DNA of 64,000 nucleotides, from the NCBI RefSeq assembly GCF_022533585.1, contig NZ_CP092827.1, forward strand, positions 2,396,001 through 2,460,000. The letters are read 5' to 3'. Position 1 is the first letter of the stretch, and every line of letters begins with the position of its first letter. Positions 1-9,610 of this stretch are shown piece after piece. Position numbers and translations under genes: made by a program. This DNA comes from Pseudomonas sp. LS.1a (GTDB lineage: Bacteria; Pseudomonadota; Gammaproteobacteria; Pseudomonadales; Pseudomonadaceae). The notes under the pieces were generated by a model. That model made no database searches and had not been told where the DNA came from. It was given only the letters and a program-made list of their open reading frames with translations.

Positions 1-88
1 TCCGATACGTGCCAGCTCGCCTTGAGCTGGGTGGCATCCAGTTGTTCGAAAGGCAATGTGAAAAATGCCGTGTTTTTCTCGGCAGTGG

Positions 89-445
89 TCAGCAGCAGGT
101 AGCGACGCGCTGAGGGCGGTCACCCATGCTGTCCAGTCGTTTGGCGCTGGTGTTCAACCAGTCGCGGTTGGCCTCCAGCGTTGTTACCAGGACATCGCGT
201 ACCCAGGTGGGCAGTTCTGGATGCAGGCGGTAGTAGACCCACTGGCCTTGGCGGCGGTCTTCAAGCAGGCCGCAGGTACGCAGTTGTGCCAGGTGGCGGG
301 AGACCTTGGGTTGGCTTTCTTCCAGGGCGCAAATCAGTTCACAGACGCATAGCTCTTGCTCGCGAGCGATCAGCAGCATCATCCGAATGCGGTTCTCGTC
401 GGCGAGGCATTTGAAGACCTGGGTCGGGGTCAGCGAGTCAGTCAT
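89..445 (-). CDS. arsR: ArsR-family metalloregulator
   Basis: A 118-residue winged-helix repressor expected to leave its DNA site when arsenite or antimonite binds. The ELCVCEL motif near residue 32 carries the paired cysteines of ArsR metal sites, and a recognition-helix motif (SQPKVSRHLAQL) follows. The C-terminus ends in Cys-Cys. The length is normal for the family. An inverted repeat sits about 30 bases upstream of the start and is a likely self-regulated operator. Any downstream ars genes would lie beyond the left edge. The 88 bases before position 89 contain an open minus-strand frame, but no start could be assigned confidently. Confidence 0.9.
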   Translation of the reverse strand: MTDSLTPTQVFKCLADENRIRMMLLIAREQELCVCELICALEESQPKVSRHLAQLRTCGLLEDRRQGQWVYYRLHPELPTWVRDVLVTTLEANRDWLNTSAKRLDSMGDRPQRVATCC

Positions 446-473
446 GGCAGTTCTCGGTGTTTGCTCTTCATGC

Positions 474-494
474 TTGATATATATGGTTTATCAA
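474..494. promoter_or_regulatory. Candidate ArsR operator
   Basis: Inverted repeat ttgata (474-479) and tatcaa (489-494) with a 9-base spacer, in an AT-rich stretch just upstream of arsR. Position and AT-rich dyad fit ArsR/SmtB operators. Binding is inferred. Confidence 0.5.
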
Positions 495-628
495 ATATAC
501 GAATTTTCGCATGTATTGCAAGGCCTGCCAGATTGATTCCTGCAGACGAAAAGAAGGCCTTGCAGGAGATCGGCCAGCTTGTGGGCTGCGCTGACGCTTG
601 GCGAACTGAATTCGCAAGCAGTCCGCGT

Positions 629-721
629 ACCCTGTGGGAGCGGCTTTAGCCGCGAAGAATCCAACGCGGTGGATGGCACCGGCTGCGCCGGTGTTCGCGG
701 CTAAAGCCGCTCCCACAGGGT
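629..721. repeat. REP-type palindromic doublet
   Basis: Two 28-base arms (629-656 and 694-721) are perfect inverted copies containing gtgggagcggctttagccgc. The loop holds a second hairpin, caccggc-tgc-gccggtg (677-693). This is the usual form of a Pseudomonas REP pair between genes. It may act as a transcription or mRNA-stability barrier. Confidence 0.85.
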
Positions 722-870
722 CCCTGCCAATTCAATGAGTCATGTGCAGTTCCATGAGGGCGGGCCAGTCCGTTCCACCGTAGCGTCCTGTCGATCAAGG
801 CTTGACCGCCCACGCTGTGCAAATACGGTTAACATGCTCCAGGCCTGCCCCCATCGTTGAAGAGAGTTGT

Positions 871-1791
871 ATGGAGTTACGTCAGCTTCGCTATTTCCTG
901 AGTGTTCTGGAGTACGGCAGTCTTGGCAGGGCGGCGGTCGAGCTCGGGGTCGGCGCCTCCGCACTGAGCCAGCAACTGTCGAAGCTGGAGAGCGAGGTGA
1001 GTACCCGGCTTTTGACACGTTCGAGCACCGGCGTCTCGCCGACGGCGGCGGGCCTGGCCTTTGAATACCATGCGCGCCTGGCGCTTCGTCAGGCGGAGCA
1101 TGCTGTGCTGGCAGCACAGAGCGGCCGCATGAGCGGCTACGCCAGCGTGGGGTTGGCACCGACCACCGCATCGATTCTTGGCCTGGCGTTGATCGACAGG
1201 ATGCGCGAACGCTATCCGGACATCCGCCTGCACCTGGTGGAAATGCTGTCTGGCTATCTGATGAACCAACTCAATGCCAGGCACCTTGACCTGGCGGTGC
1301 TGTTCCAGGCAGAGACGGGGCCGCGGCTGGATGTCCGGGCGCTTCTGACGGAGCGGCTGTTCGTGCTGGTTCCCGCCCCGCTGGTCAAGGCCGAGTGGGG
1401 CGAGTCGCTTACATTGCAACAGATTGCGACGCTCCCCTTGGTGATGCCCAGCACCCAGCATGGTCTGCGTACGACATTGCGCTCGATTTTCGAACGGGCC
1501 GGGCTGGAGGCCAGCATCGTCATGGAAGTCGATGGTCTGTCGCTGTTGATGGATTGTGTCTGTGCGGGCCATGCCGCCACCATCCAGCCCGGCGCCACGG
1601 TGGCCCGGGCGCATCAGGCGGGCTTGCGCGTGTTTGCCATCGATGAAGCACAGGCGCAGCGTCGCAATGTGATTGTCAGCCTGACCGATGACGAGCTCTC
1701 GCCGGCCGCGTTGGCGACACGGATCGTACTGCAGGAGGTCGCTCGGGATCTGGTGGAGCAGGGCCGATGGCCTGGGGCCCGGTTGCTATGA
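871..1791 (+). CDS. LysR-family transcriptional regulator
   Basis: A 306-residue LysR regulator. The helix-turn-helix is at residues 1-60 (MELRQLRYFLSVLEYGSLGR start, then SALSQQLSKLE), followed by an effector-binding domain. The ATG at 871 is chosen over upstream in-frame codons because MELRQLRYF is the canonical LysR start and a purine-rich gaagagag lies just before it. It is transcribed toward tcuA, whose start is about 150 bases downstream, so control of the tricarballylate genes is possible. It groups by eye with the nitrogen-assimilation/cyn-like LysR branch, but the effector cannot be told. Confidence 0.85.
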   Translation: MELRQLRYFLSVLEYGSLGRAAVELGVGASALSQQLSKLESEVSTRLLTRSSTGVSPTAAGLAFEYHARLALRQAEHAVLAAQSGRMSGYASVGLAPTTASILGLALIDRMRERYPDIRLHLVEMLSGYLMNQLNARHLDLAVLFQAETGPRLDVRALLTERLFVLVPAPLVKAEWGESLTLQQIATLPLVMPSTQHGLRTTLRSIFERAGLEASIVMEVDGLSLLMDCVCAGHAATIQPGATVARAHQAGLRVFAIDEAQAQRRNVIVSLTDDELSPAALATRIVLQEVARDLVEQGRWPGARLL

Positions 1792-1939
1792 CCCAGACTG
1801 TGGGTTCATTCATCCAACCCCTTTAGAAAAACTGAATGCCTCCCCCCGACGATCGCGTTTCGCACCCTCCGGGCACTCATTAAAGTCCGTGGCCACGAGG
1901 AGCACCCGAACATTCGGCTCTTCGTGACCTGGAGGCGAA

Positions 1940-3394
1940 ATGATCGATGTGCTAGTCATCGGAGGGGGCAATGCCGCCCTCTGTGCCGCGCTGATGGCGC
2001 GAGAGGCCGGAGCCAGCGTGCTGCTGCTCGAGGCCGCGCCCCGCGCCTGGCGTGGTGGTAATTCACAACACACACGTAACCTGCGCTGCATGCATGATGG
2101 CCCGCAGGACGTGCTGGTCGAGGCTTACCCGGAGGAAGAGTTCTGGCAGGACTTGCTGAAGGTCACCGGTGGCCAGACTGACGAAAAGCTCGCGCGTCTG
2201 GTGATTCGCGCGTCCTCCAGCTGCCGCGGGTGGATGCGCCGCCATGGTGTGCATTTCCAGCCCTCGTTGTCGGGTGCGCTGCACACCGCACGGACCAATG
2301 CCTTCTTCATGGGCGGCGGCAAGGCGCTGGTCAATGCCTACTTTCGCAGCGCCGAAAACCTCGGGGTGCAGATCCGCTACGACACGCCTGTAGCCGACAT
2401 CGAACTGCAGGACGGACGCTTCGTTGCGGCCCATGTGCCGGCGCGTGAGGTTCAGGGGCGGCAACTGCCCGCCGAGCGCATCGAGGCACGCACCTGTGTG
2501 CTTGCCGCCGGCGGTTTCGAGTCCAACCGCCAGTGGCTGCGCGAGGCCTGGGGGCAGAACGCGCGAGGGGAGTGGCCTTCAGACAATTTCCTGATCCGCG
2601 GTACGCGTTTCAATGACGGGGTCTTGTTGCGCCGCATGATCGAACAGGGCGCCGACACGATTGGCGACCCGACCCAGGCGCACATGGTGGCGATCGATGC
2701 TCGCGCTCCGCTGTACGACGGCGGCATCTGCACGCGCATCGATTGTGTGTCGCTGGGCGTGGTGGTCAACCGCGACGGCCAGCGCTTCTATGACGAAGGC
2801 GAGGACTTCTGGCCCAAGCGCTATGCCATCTGGGGGCGTCTCGTGGCCCATCAGCCCGGGCAGGTGGGGTTCTCGATCATCGACCAGAAAGCGCTCGGTC
2901 GCTTCATGCCGCCGGTTTTCCCCGGTGCCACCGCCGACAGCCTGGAGGCGCTGGCCGGCCTGCTCGGTTTGCCTGTGCAGGCCTTCCTCGAAACCGTACA
3001 TGCCTACAACCAGGCCTGCCAGGTGGGCACTTTCGACCACACCCGGCTGGATGACTGTCACACCGTGGGCCTGGAGCCGGTGAAAAGCCACTGGGCGCGC
3101 CCGATCGATACACCGCCTTACTACGGTTACCCACTGCGTCCTGGCGTGACTTTCACCTATCTGGGGTTGCGCACCGATGAAACTGCCGCGGTCCATTTCG
3201 ACAGACGTCCCAGTCCGAACCTGTTCGTTGCCGGCGAGATGATGGCGGGCAACGTACTGGGCAAGGGCTACACCGCAGGTGTCGGCATGTCCATCGGCAC
3301 CGCCTTCGGCCGTATCGCCGGGACCAGCGCCGCTGCGGCGGCAGGTTACGAACATCCAGAAAAAGAGAATCGCCATGACCGTGCAACTGCCTGA
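1940..3394 (+). CDS. tcuA: FAD-dependent tricarballylate dehydrogenase
   Basis: A 484-residue flavoprotein of the fumarate-reductase/succinate-dehydrogenase flavoprotein fold. The N-terminus carries the dinucleotide motif VIGGGNAAL (residues 6-14), and a C-terminal FAD-binding stretch reads [12 protein letters not shown]. In the TcuA family this enzyme oxidises tricarballylate to cis-aconitate. A strong ribosome site (ggagg) precedes the ATG at 1940. It overlaps tcuB by 20 bases, which implies coupled synthesis; TcuB is expected to reoxidise the flavin. Length is close to characterised TcuA proteins. Confidence 0.88.
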   Translation: MIDVLVIGGGNAALCAALMAREAGASVLLLEAAPRAWRGGNSQHTRNLRCMHDGPQDVLVEAYPEEEFWQDLLKVTGGQTDEKLARLVIRASSSCRGWMRRHGVHFQPSLSGALHTARTNAFFMGGGKALVNAYFRSAENLGVQIRYDTPVADIELQDGRFVAAHVPAREVQGRQLPAERIEARTCVLAAGGFESNRQWLREAWGQNARGEWPSDNFLIRGTRFNDGVLLRRMIEQGADTIGDPTQAHMVAIDARAPLYDGGICTRIDCVSLGVVVNRDGQRFYDEGEDFWPKRYAIWGRLVAHQPGQVGFSIIDQKALGRFMPPVFPGATADSLEALAGLLGLPVQAFLETVHAYNQACQVGTFDHTRLDDCHTVGLEPVKSHWARPIDTPPYYGYPLRPGVTFTYLGLRTDETAAVHFDRRPSPNLFVAGEMMAGNVLGKGYTAGVGMSIGTAFGRIAGTSAAAAAGYEHPEKENRHDRATA

Positions 3395-4556
3395 ACCACG
3401 CCAGCCTGATGCCGCCCGGCCGGCCCTCGCACTGATCCCGGTGTTGAACCTGGAGGAGCGGGAAGTGGACCGGCAAATGCGGATCTGCAACGCCTGCCGA
3501 TACTGCGAAGGCTTCTGCGCAGTATTCCCGGCCATGACCCGCAGGCTGGAGTTCGGCAAGGCCGACATCCATTACCTGGCCAACCTGTGCCACAACTGCG
3601 GCGCTTGCCTGCACGCCTGCCAGTACGCCCAACCCCACGAGTTTGCCGTCAACGTGCCCCAGGCAATGGCCAAGGTGCGCGGGCAGACTTACGCCGAGTA
3701 CGCCTGGCCGGCCCTCTTCGGACGGCTGTATCGGCACAACGGCACCTATGTCGCCACTGCATTGGCCCTCGCCTTGTCGCTGTTCTTGCTGCTGACCTTG
3801 TACGTCAACGGCACGCTGCTGCCCGGGCGGTTGGCGGGGAACTTCTATGCGGTCTTCCCGCACAACGCTCTGGCGCTGATGTTCGGTAGTGTCTTTGCCG
3901 CTGCAGGTGTGGCCCTGGCGGTGGCGGTACGACGTTTCTGGCGCTCGGTCTCGCCTGCCGAGGCGCTGGCGCAACCGGCCAAAGGGGCAGTGTTCGAGGC
4001 ATCAAGCGCAGCGTTGACCCTGAAATACCTGGACGGCGGACACGGCCAAGGTTGCAACAATGCCGATGATCGCTACACGCTCTGGCGCCGGCGCTTCCAT
4101 CACTTCACCTTCTACGGTTTCATGTTGTGCTTTGCCGCCACGGTGGTCGCCACCGGGTATCACTACCTGCTGGGCCAGCAGGCGCCGTACCCGCTGCTGA
4201 GTGCACCGGTGTTGCTCGGAACACTCGGCGGCATTGGCTTGATCGTCGGGCCGGCCGGGCTGTTGGCGCTGAACCTGCGCAGGGCGCCGGAGCAGGGCGA
4301 TGTTGCCCAGCGGCCCATGGACCGGGCGTTCATCCTGCTTCTGCTGCTGGTCAGCGCCACGGGCCTTGCGTTGCTGGGCCTGCGTGATACCGCAGCGATG
4401 GCGATCCTGCTGGCGATCCATTTGGGCACTGTGATGGCGCTATTCGTCACGCTGCCCTATGGCAAGTTCGCTCATGGCCTGTTCCGCAGCGCGGCACTGC
4501 TGAAGTTCGCGATCGAGAAACGCCGGCCCAACGCCCTGGGGCTGGGAGGAGAGTGA
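3375..4556 (+). CDS. tcuB: Tricarballylate utilisation Fe-S/membrane protein TcuB
   Basis: A 393-residue protein with two ferredoxin-type 4Fe-4S clusters near the N-terminus (C38-C41-C44-C48 and C72-C75-C78-C82), then several hydrophobic membrane segments from about residue 120 on. TcuB takes electrons from reduced TcuA and passes them to the quinone pool. The ATG at 3375 is preferred over an upstream in-frame codon because [10 protein letters not shown] directly precedes the conserved region. The start lies inside the end of tcuA. The gene ends about 60 bases before a convergent LysR gene. Confidence 0.85.
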   Translation: MTVQLPEPRQPDAARPALALIPVLNLEEREVDRQMRICNACRYCEGFCAVFPAMTRRLEFGKADIHYLANLCHNCGACLHACQYAQPHEFAVNVPQAMAKVRGQTYAEYAWPALFGRLYRHNGTYVATALALALSLFLLLTLYVNGTLLPGRLAGNFYAVFPHNALALMFGSVFAAAGVALAVAVRRFWRSVSPAEALAQPAKGAVFEASSAALTLKYLDGGHGQGCNNADDRYTLWRRRFHHFTFYGFMLCFAATVVATGYHYLLGQQAPYPLLSAPVLLGTLGGIGLIVGPAGLLALNLRRAPEQGDVAQRPMDRAFILLLLLVSATGLALLGLRDTAAMAILLAIHLGTVMALFVTLPYGKFAHGLFRSAALLKFAIEKRRPNALGLGGE

Positions 4557-4616
4557 ACCATGGACGCCGCCGGTTTTTCCCCTGTGCCGCACCGCGCGAA
4601 CCGCAAGGCGTTTCGC

Positions 4617-5510
4617 TTATCGGTTGGGCCACTTGTCCAGCAGGATCGACACGAACTTCTCCGCTGCTGGCGACAGCGACGCCCCGCGGCGATAGACCAA
4701 CCCCAGGGTGCGGGTGACCTGGGGTTCGATCAGCGGCACGCTGACCAGCGTCGGGTGGTCGGCGTTGGGCATGGCCAGGCTGGGCATGGCCGACACGCCC
4801 AGCCCGGCCTCGACCATGCCCAGCGAGGTGGACAGGTGCTGAACCTCATAGAACCACTTGGGCCGCAGATTGAGCCCGGACAGGGCATGGTCCAGCAGCA
4901 TCCGGTTGCCGCTCAGTCGGCCTACGCCGATCAGGCGGTAGTCGGCCAGTTCTGTCCAGGTGACGGCTTCGCGGTTCGCCAGCTTGTGGTCCCTGCGGCA
5001 GGCCAGCACGAAATGCTCCTGTACCAGGGAGACGAATTCGATGTCCGGGTGCTGGCCGCTCATCATGTTGATGCCGAAATCGGCCTCACCCCGCAGCACG
5101 GCTTCGAGCCCGTCGTTGGCGCTGAGGTCCAGCAGACGAATGCGGATCTTCGGGTATTGCTCGTTGTAGTCGCGGATCACCGACGGCAGGAAATAGAACG
5201 CCGCGGTCGGGATGCAGGCGAGGGTGACCTGGCCGGTCTGTCGTTCGGCGAGTTCGCGAATGCTCAGGATCGAGTCCTCGAAGTCATCCAGCAGGCGCCT
5301 GGCCTTGGGCAGGAAGTCACGCCCGACGCTGGTCAGGCTGACGCGACGGGTGGTGCGTTCCAGCAACGACGTGCCCAAGCCTTCCTCGAGCTTCTTGATC
5401 CGTCGGCTCAAGGCAGGCTGGGACAGGTGCAGCGCTTCTGCGGCTTCGTGGAAGCTACCGAGTTCGGCGATTTTCACGAAAGATCGTATGTCTTGCAGCT
5501 CATATTCCAT
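4617..5510 (-). CDS. LysR-family regulator of the tricarboxylate cluster
   Basis: A 297-residue LysR protein with an N-terminal helix-turn-helix (LSQPALSRRIKKLEE, about residues 28-42) and a substrate-binding domain. It is divergent from the PrpF-like gene, with a 147-base AT-rich shared promoter region (5511-5657), the usual arrangement for a LysR activator and its target. It probably responds to a tricarboxylate or aconitate. A TcuR or GalR-type role is inference from context. Confidence 0.82.
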   Translation of the reverse strand: MEYELQDIRSFVKIAELGSFHEAAEALHLSQPALSRRIKKLEEGLGTSLLERTTRRVSLTSVGRDFLPKARRLLDDFEDSILSIRELAERQTGQVTLACIPTAAFYFLPSVIRDYNEQYPKIRIRLLDLSANDGLEAVLRGEADFGINMMSGQHPDIEFVSLVQEHFVLACRRDHKLANREAVTWTELADYRLIGVGRLSGNRMLLDHALSGLNLRPKWFYEVQHLSTSLGMVEAGLGVSAMPSLAMPNADHPTLVSVPLIEPQVTRTLGLVYRRGASLSPAAEKFVSILLDKWPNR

Positions 5511-5657
5511 CTCGGTTCGCTCTTGGCATTGGGCTCTTTATTGATGCTCAAATCGGAACAATGACTACGATATTTGCATTGGATTGATTTATCCATCCCT
5601 GTCAATCTTTTGTCCACAGCATCAATGATGTCCATTGATCAACAAGAGTGCGAAATC

Positions 5658-6737
5658 ATGCAACGAATTCCTTGCGTACTCATGCGCGGCGGCACCTCCA
5701 AGGGCCCCTTTTTCCATGCATGGGACCTTCCTGCCAATGTGGTCGAACGCGACGAATTGCTGATCAACCTGATGGGTTCCGGGCATGAACTGGAAATCGA
5801 CGGTATCGGTGGCGGTAGCCCGCAAACCAGCAAGGTAGCGATTGTCAGCCCCTCGCTGCATGCCGACGCCGATGTCGACTACCTGTTCGTGCAGGTCATG
5901 GTCGCCCAGCGCCGGGTCGATACCGCGCCCAACTGCGGCAACATGCTGTGCGCCGTTGGCCCGTTCGCCATCGAACAAGGCCTGGTCAAAGGCCAGGACG
6001 GCAAGACACTGGTGCGTATTCGCAACCTCAACACCGGTACTTTCGTCAATTCGCTGGTGGAAACCCCCGGCGGCATCGTGCGCTACGAAGGCCGTACGGC
6101 GATCGATGGCGTACCGGGCACTGCCGCCCCGGTGCACCTGACCTTCCTCGATGCGGTCGGCAGCAAGACCGGCAAGCTGTTCCCGACTGGCAAGGCCAAG
6201 GATGTGATCGATGGCGTATCGGTCACCTGCATCGACATGGCCATGCCGATGATGGTGATTGAAGCCAGCCAGCTGGGTGTCACCGGCTCGGAAACCCCGG
6301 CCGAACTCGACGCCAACGTCGGTCTGCTCGAGCGCCTCGAGGCGTTGCGCCTGAAGGCCGGCAAGGCCATGGGCCTGGGCGATGTCAGCGGTATGGTCAT
6401 CCCGAAGCCGGTGCTGGTGTCCAAGCCCCGCTATGACGGCACGTTGCAGGTTCGCTACTTCATGCCGCACAACTGCCACCGCGCCCTGGCCATCACCGGC
6501 GCGATAGGGTTGGCGACTGCCTGCGTCAGCCCCGGTACGGTCATCGGCGAACTGCTGGGCGAGGGCGCCGAGCAACTGGCCGAGGTACGCCTGGAACACC
6601 CAAGTGGCGGTATCGATGTCGCGCTGTCACGCAGCGGTGCCGATGGCAAGACGATTCAGGCCTCGGTGGTGCGAACTGCCCGGCGGCTGTTCTCAGGCTT
6701 CGTTTACGCCCCTACATTCCGCAGGTTGGCGGGGTAA
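5658..6737 (+). CDS. PrpF/GalD-family isomerase (aconitate isomerase or 4-oxalomesaconate tautomerase)
   Basis: A 359-residue member of the PrpF family, which has the diaminopimelate-epimerase fold. The N-terminal RGGTSKG motif and the APNCGNML motif mark the family and its active-site cysteine. Relatives isomerise aconitate (PrpF) or tautomerise 4-oxalomesaconate (GalD). No gallate dioxygenase, hydratase or aldolase is nearby, while tricarballylate oxidation genes and tricarboxylate carriers are, so a cis/trans-aconitate isomerase is favoured by context. The ATG at 5658 (MQRIPCVLMRGG) is chosen because family members start a few residues before RGGTSKG; upstream ATGs at 5622-5628 are in frame. 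Confidence 0.8.
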   Translation: MQRIPCVLMRGGTSKGPFFHAWDLPANVVERDELLINLMGSGHELEIDGIGGGSPQTSKVAIVSPSLHADADVDYLFVQVMVAQRRVDTAPNCGNMLCAVGPFAIEQGLVKGQDGKTLVRIRNLNTGTFVNSLVETPGGIVRYEGRTAIDGVPGTAAPVHLTFLDAVGSKTGKLFPTGKAKDVIDGVSVTCIDMAMPMMVIEASQLGVTGSETPAELDANVGLLERLEALRLKAGKAMGLGDVSGMVIPKPVLVSKPRYDGTLQVRYFMPHNCHRALAITGAIGLATACVSPGTVIGELLGEGAEQLAEVRLEHPSGGIDVALSRSGADGKTIQASVVRTARRLFSGFVYAPTFRRLAG

Positions 6738-6810
6738 GCCCAGGCGGTAGCCCAGACCTGTACATTCGCAACAAGCGCATCCGCACAATTTGAACAATGG
6801 GTGATGCCTC

Positions 6811-8124
6811 ATGAGACTTGCCAAATCGCTGTACTTCCAGATCCTCTGCGCCGTCCTGCTGGGCGTGGTGGTCGGTCACTTCTGGGCGCAACAGGCCGTT
6901 GCGCTCAAGCCTCTGGGTGATGCGTTCATCAAGCTGATCAAGATGATGATCGCGCCCGTGGTCTTCTGCACCATCGTCACCGGTATCGCCGGCATGACCG
7001 ACAAGCGCTCCCTGGGGCGTTTGATGAGCAAGACCTTGCTGCTGTTCCTGGTACTGACCGTCGTCAGCCTCATGATCGGCCTGGCAGCGGTATACCTGTT
7101 CCGCCCGGGCGTCGGCATGAACATCGACCCGGCCACGCTCAGCACCGAGGGGCTCGGCCAGTACGCCGCGTCTGCGGCGAAGCTCAGCGTGGTCGACTTC
7201 TTCATGCACATCATTCCCGACACGTTCATCGGGGCGTTCAGCAAGGGTGAAGTGTTGCCGGTGCTGTTCATCGCGGTGCTCAGCGGTTTTGCCCTGTCGT
7301 CCATGGGCGAGAAGGGCAAGCCGGTACTCGATGTGCTGGAGTCCGCCTCGACCATGGTGTTCCGCATTTTCGGCTACCTGATGCGCTTCGCCCCGGTCGG
7401 TGCCTTCGGTGCGCTGGCCTTCACCGTCGGGCAGTACGGCGTGACGTCCCTGGGCGCCCTGGCCAAGCTGGTCGGTACGCTCTACATCGCCTGTGCGTTT
7501 TTCGTGCTCGTGGTGCTTGGCGGCATCTGCCGTGCCCATGGCTTCAGCCTGTGGAAGCTGCTGCGCTATTTCCGCGAGGAGTTCCTGGTGGTGCTCGGCA
7601 CATCGTCCACCGAGCCTGTACTGCCACGCATGCTGGAAAAACTGGAAAAGCTGGGCTGCAAGAAAGGTGTGGTCGGGCTGGTGCTGCCAACCGGCTACTC
7701 CTTCAACCTCGACGGTACTGCCATCTACCTGTCGCTGGCGGCGGTGTTCATCGCTCAAGCCTGCAACATTGATCTGAGCCTCGGCCAGACGGTGACGATG
7801 CTGGCGATCATGCTGTTGTCGTCAAAAGGCGCCGCGGGTGTGACCGGTAGCGGTTTCGTTGCGCTGGCCTCGACCTTGACCGTCATTCACGACATCCCGC
7901 TTGCAGGGCTTGCCTTGCTGATCGGCATCGATCGCTTCATGTCCGAGGCGCGTGCCCTGACCAGCCTGGCCAGCAACGCCGTGGCCACCGTGGTCATCTC
8001 ACTGTCTGAGAATGCCTGTGAACGGGAAACCTTGCTGCGCCGCCTGAACGGCACCCCGGCTGCACCGGACGTGGCGGACACTGTGCCGGCCGACTGGTCT
8101 GCCGAGCCTAGGCATCACGGCTGA
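6811..8124 (+). CDS. Dicarboxylate/cation symporter, DAACS family (DctA-like)
   Basis: A 437-residue inner-membrane carrier with the DAACS hallmarks: eight or so hydrophobic segments, a GTSSTEPVLPRM stretch in hairpin 1, and NLDGTAIYLS in the substrate/cation site. DctA proteins take up C4-dicarboxylates with protons or sodium. It lies 73 bases after the PrpF-like gene and is probably in the same operon. Because the neighbours act on tricarboxylates, its substrate may be aconitate or a C4 acid rather than succinate only. Confidence 0.85.
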   Translation: MRLAKSLYFQILCAVLLGVVVGHFWAQQAVALKPLGDAFIKLIKMMIAPVVFCTIVTGIAGMTDKRSLGRLMSKTLLLFLVLTVVSLMIGLAAVYLFRPGVGMNIDPATLSTEGLGQYAASAAKLSVVDFFMHIIPDTFIGAFSKGEVLPVLFIAVLSGFALSSMGEKGKPVLDVLESASTMVFRIFGYLMRFAPVGAFGALAFTVGQYGVTSLGALAKLVGTLYIACAFFVLVVLGGICRAHGFSLWKLLRYFREEFLVVLGTSSTEPVLPRMLEKLEKLGCKKGVVGLVLPTGYSFNLDGTAIYLSLAAVFIAQACNIDLSLGQTVTMLAIMLLSSKGAAGVTGSGFVALASTLTVIHDIPLAGLALLIGIDRFMSEARALTSLASNAVATVVISLSENACERETLLRRLNGTPAAPDVADTVPADWSAEPRHHG

Positions 8125-8247
8125 AAGCCTCTTCTACCTCCCATTGTTGACTTAGAATCCCACTCAGCATCCCAGCGATGTCGAGTGGGGTAGGGGGCCG
8201 TCTGCCTTGGCGATGGCCGCAATAGAATAAAAACAAGAGATAAGACC

Positions 8248-9552
8248 ATGCTCGCACTCCTGGGCCTGATCATGGTGGTGACCTTCACCTACCTGATCAT
8301 GAGCAAACGCCTGTCACCGATCGTTGCGCTTACCGTAGTACCCGTTGTCTTTGCAGTGATCGGTGGCTTCGCCCCCGAACTGGGCAAGATGATGCTCGAT
8401 GGCTTGAAAATGGTGGCGCCTTCGGCGGCCCTGTTGCTGTTCGCCATCCTGTTCTTCGGCCTGATGATCGATGCCGGCCTGTTCGACCCGTTGATCCGCA
8501 AGATCCTCAAGCGCGTCAATGGTGACCCGATCAAGATCGCCATCGGTACTGCGCTGCTGTCCCTGCTGGTGGCGCTCGATGGTGACGGCACCACCACCTA
8601 CATGATTACCTGCGCGGCCATGCTGCCACTGTACAAGCGCATTGGCATGAACCCGATGATACTGGCAACGGTGTCCATGCTGTCGCTGAGCATCATGAGT
8701 GGCATGAGCCCCTGGGGTGGGCCGGCCACCCGGGCCATTGCCGCGCTCGGGCTGGATGCGACCGAGTATTTCATTCCGCTGCTGCCGACCGTGATCGGCG
8801 GTGCGGCCTGGGTGGTGTTCACCGCCTACCTGCTGGGCCGCGCCGAGCGCCGACGCATCGGCAACATCGCCCTGGAGTCCGGTGGCGGCAACTGCTACAT
8901 CAAGGAAATCCTCGGTGATAACCCGCACAAGCGCCCACGGCTGGCGTATGTGAACCTGGTGCTGGTGATTGCCGTGATGACGGCTCTGGTGATGGGGGTC
9001 ATGCACGCGGCACTGTTGTTCATGATCGGTTTCGTCGCGGCGCTGATGATCAACTACCCGCAGCTGGATCTGCAGAAGGAGCGCATCCTCGCCCATTCGG
9101 GCAACGCCATGACCGTGGTGCTGCTGGTGTTCGCCGCAGGCATCTTCGCGGGGATCTTCTCTGGCACCAAGATGGTCGATGCCTTGGCGCAGACCCTGGT
9201 CGACTGGATTCCCGACGCGTGGAGCCACTGGTTCCCGCTGGTGGTGGCGCTGACCAGCATGCCGCTGACCTTCGTGCTGTCCAACGACGCCTATTACTTT
9301 GGCGTGGTGCCGATCCTTGCCAACGCCGCGGCCGCCTATGGCATCGACCCGGTTGAAATCGCCCGCGCCTCGGTGCTGGGGCAGCCGGTGCACCTGATGA
9401 GCCCGTTGGTGGCCTCGACCTTGCTGCTGGTGGGCATGGTCGATCGTGACATCGGCGACTTCCAGAAGGCCACCGTGAAATGGGCGGTGCTGACATCGCT
9501 GGTCATCACCGCGCTGGCCTTGGTCACGGGGGCCTTGTCCTTCTTCGTCTGA
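8248..9552 (+). CDS. CitMHS-type citrate/metal symporter
   Basis: A 434-residue hydrophobic protein with about twelve predicted membrane segments. Features such as ALDGDGTTTYMITCAAMLP and VLSNDAYYFGVVP match the CitMHS family, which imports citrate complexed with Mg2+ or Ca2+ in exchange for protons. The 123-base gap before it contains a possible stem (cccact/gagtgg, about 8160-8190) and a ttgact hexamer, so it could have its own promoter. It sits between DctA-like and OpdH-like genes in the tricarboxylate cluster. Confidence 0.85.
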   Translation: MLALLGLIMVVTFTYLIMSKRLSPIVALTVVPVVFAVIGGFAPELGKMMLDGLKMVAPSAALLLFAILFFGLMIDAGLFDPLIRKILKRVNGDPIKIAIGTALLSLLVALDGDGTTTYMITCAAMLPLYKRIGMNPMILATVSMLSLSIMSGMSPWGGPATRAIAALGLDATEYFIPLLPTVIGGAAWVVFTAYLLGRAERRRIGNIALESGGGNCYIKEILGDNPHKRPRLAYVNLVLVIAVMTALVMGVMHAALLFMIGFVAALMINYPQLDLQKERILAHSGNAMTVVLLVFAAGIFAGIFSGTKMVDALAQTLVDWIPDAWSHWFPLVVALTSMPLTFVLSNDAYYFGVVPILANAAAAYGIDPVEIARASVLGQPVHLMSPLVASTLLLVGMVDRDIGDFQKATVKWAVLTSLVITALALVTGALSFFV

Positions 9553-9610
9553 TCTGCATGGGGCGCCGCTGGCGCCCACCTCATCCAAGAACAACAACAG
9601 AGTACCGAAC

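Noticed and set aside
4560..5564. Long plus-strand frame (334 codons) opposite the LysR gene
   Set aside because: It is the antisense shadow of the LysR gene at 4617-5510, which has clear family motifs; the plus-strand translation has none.
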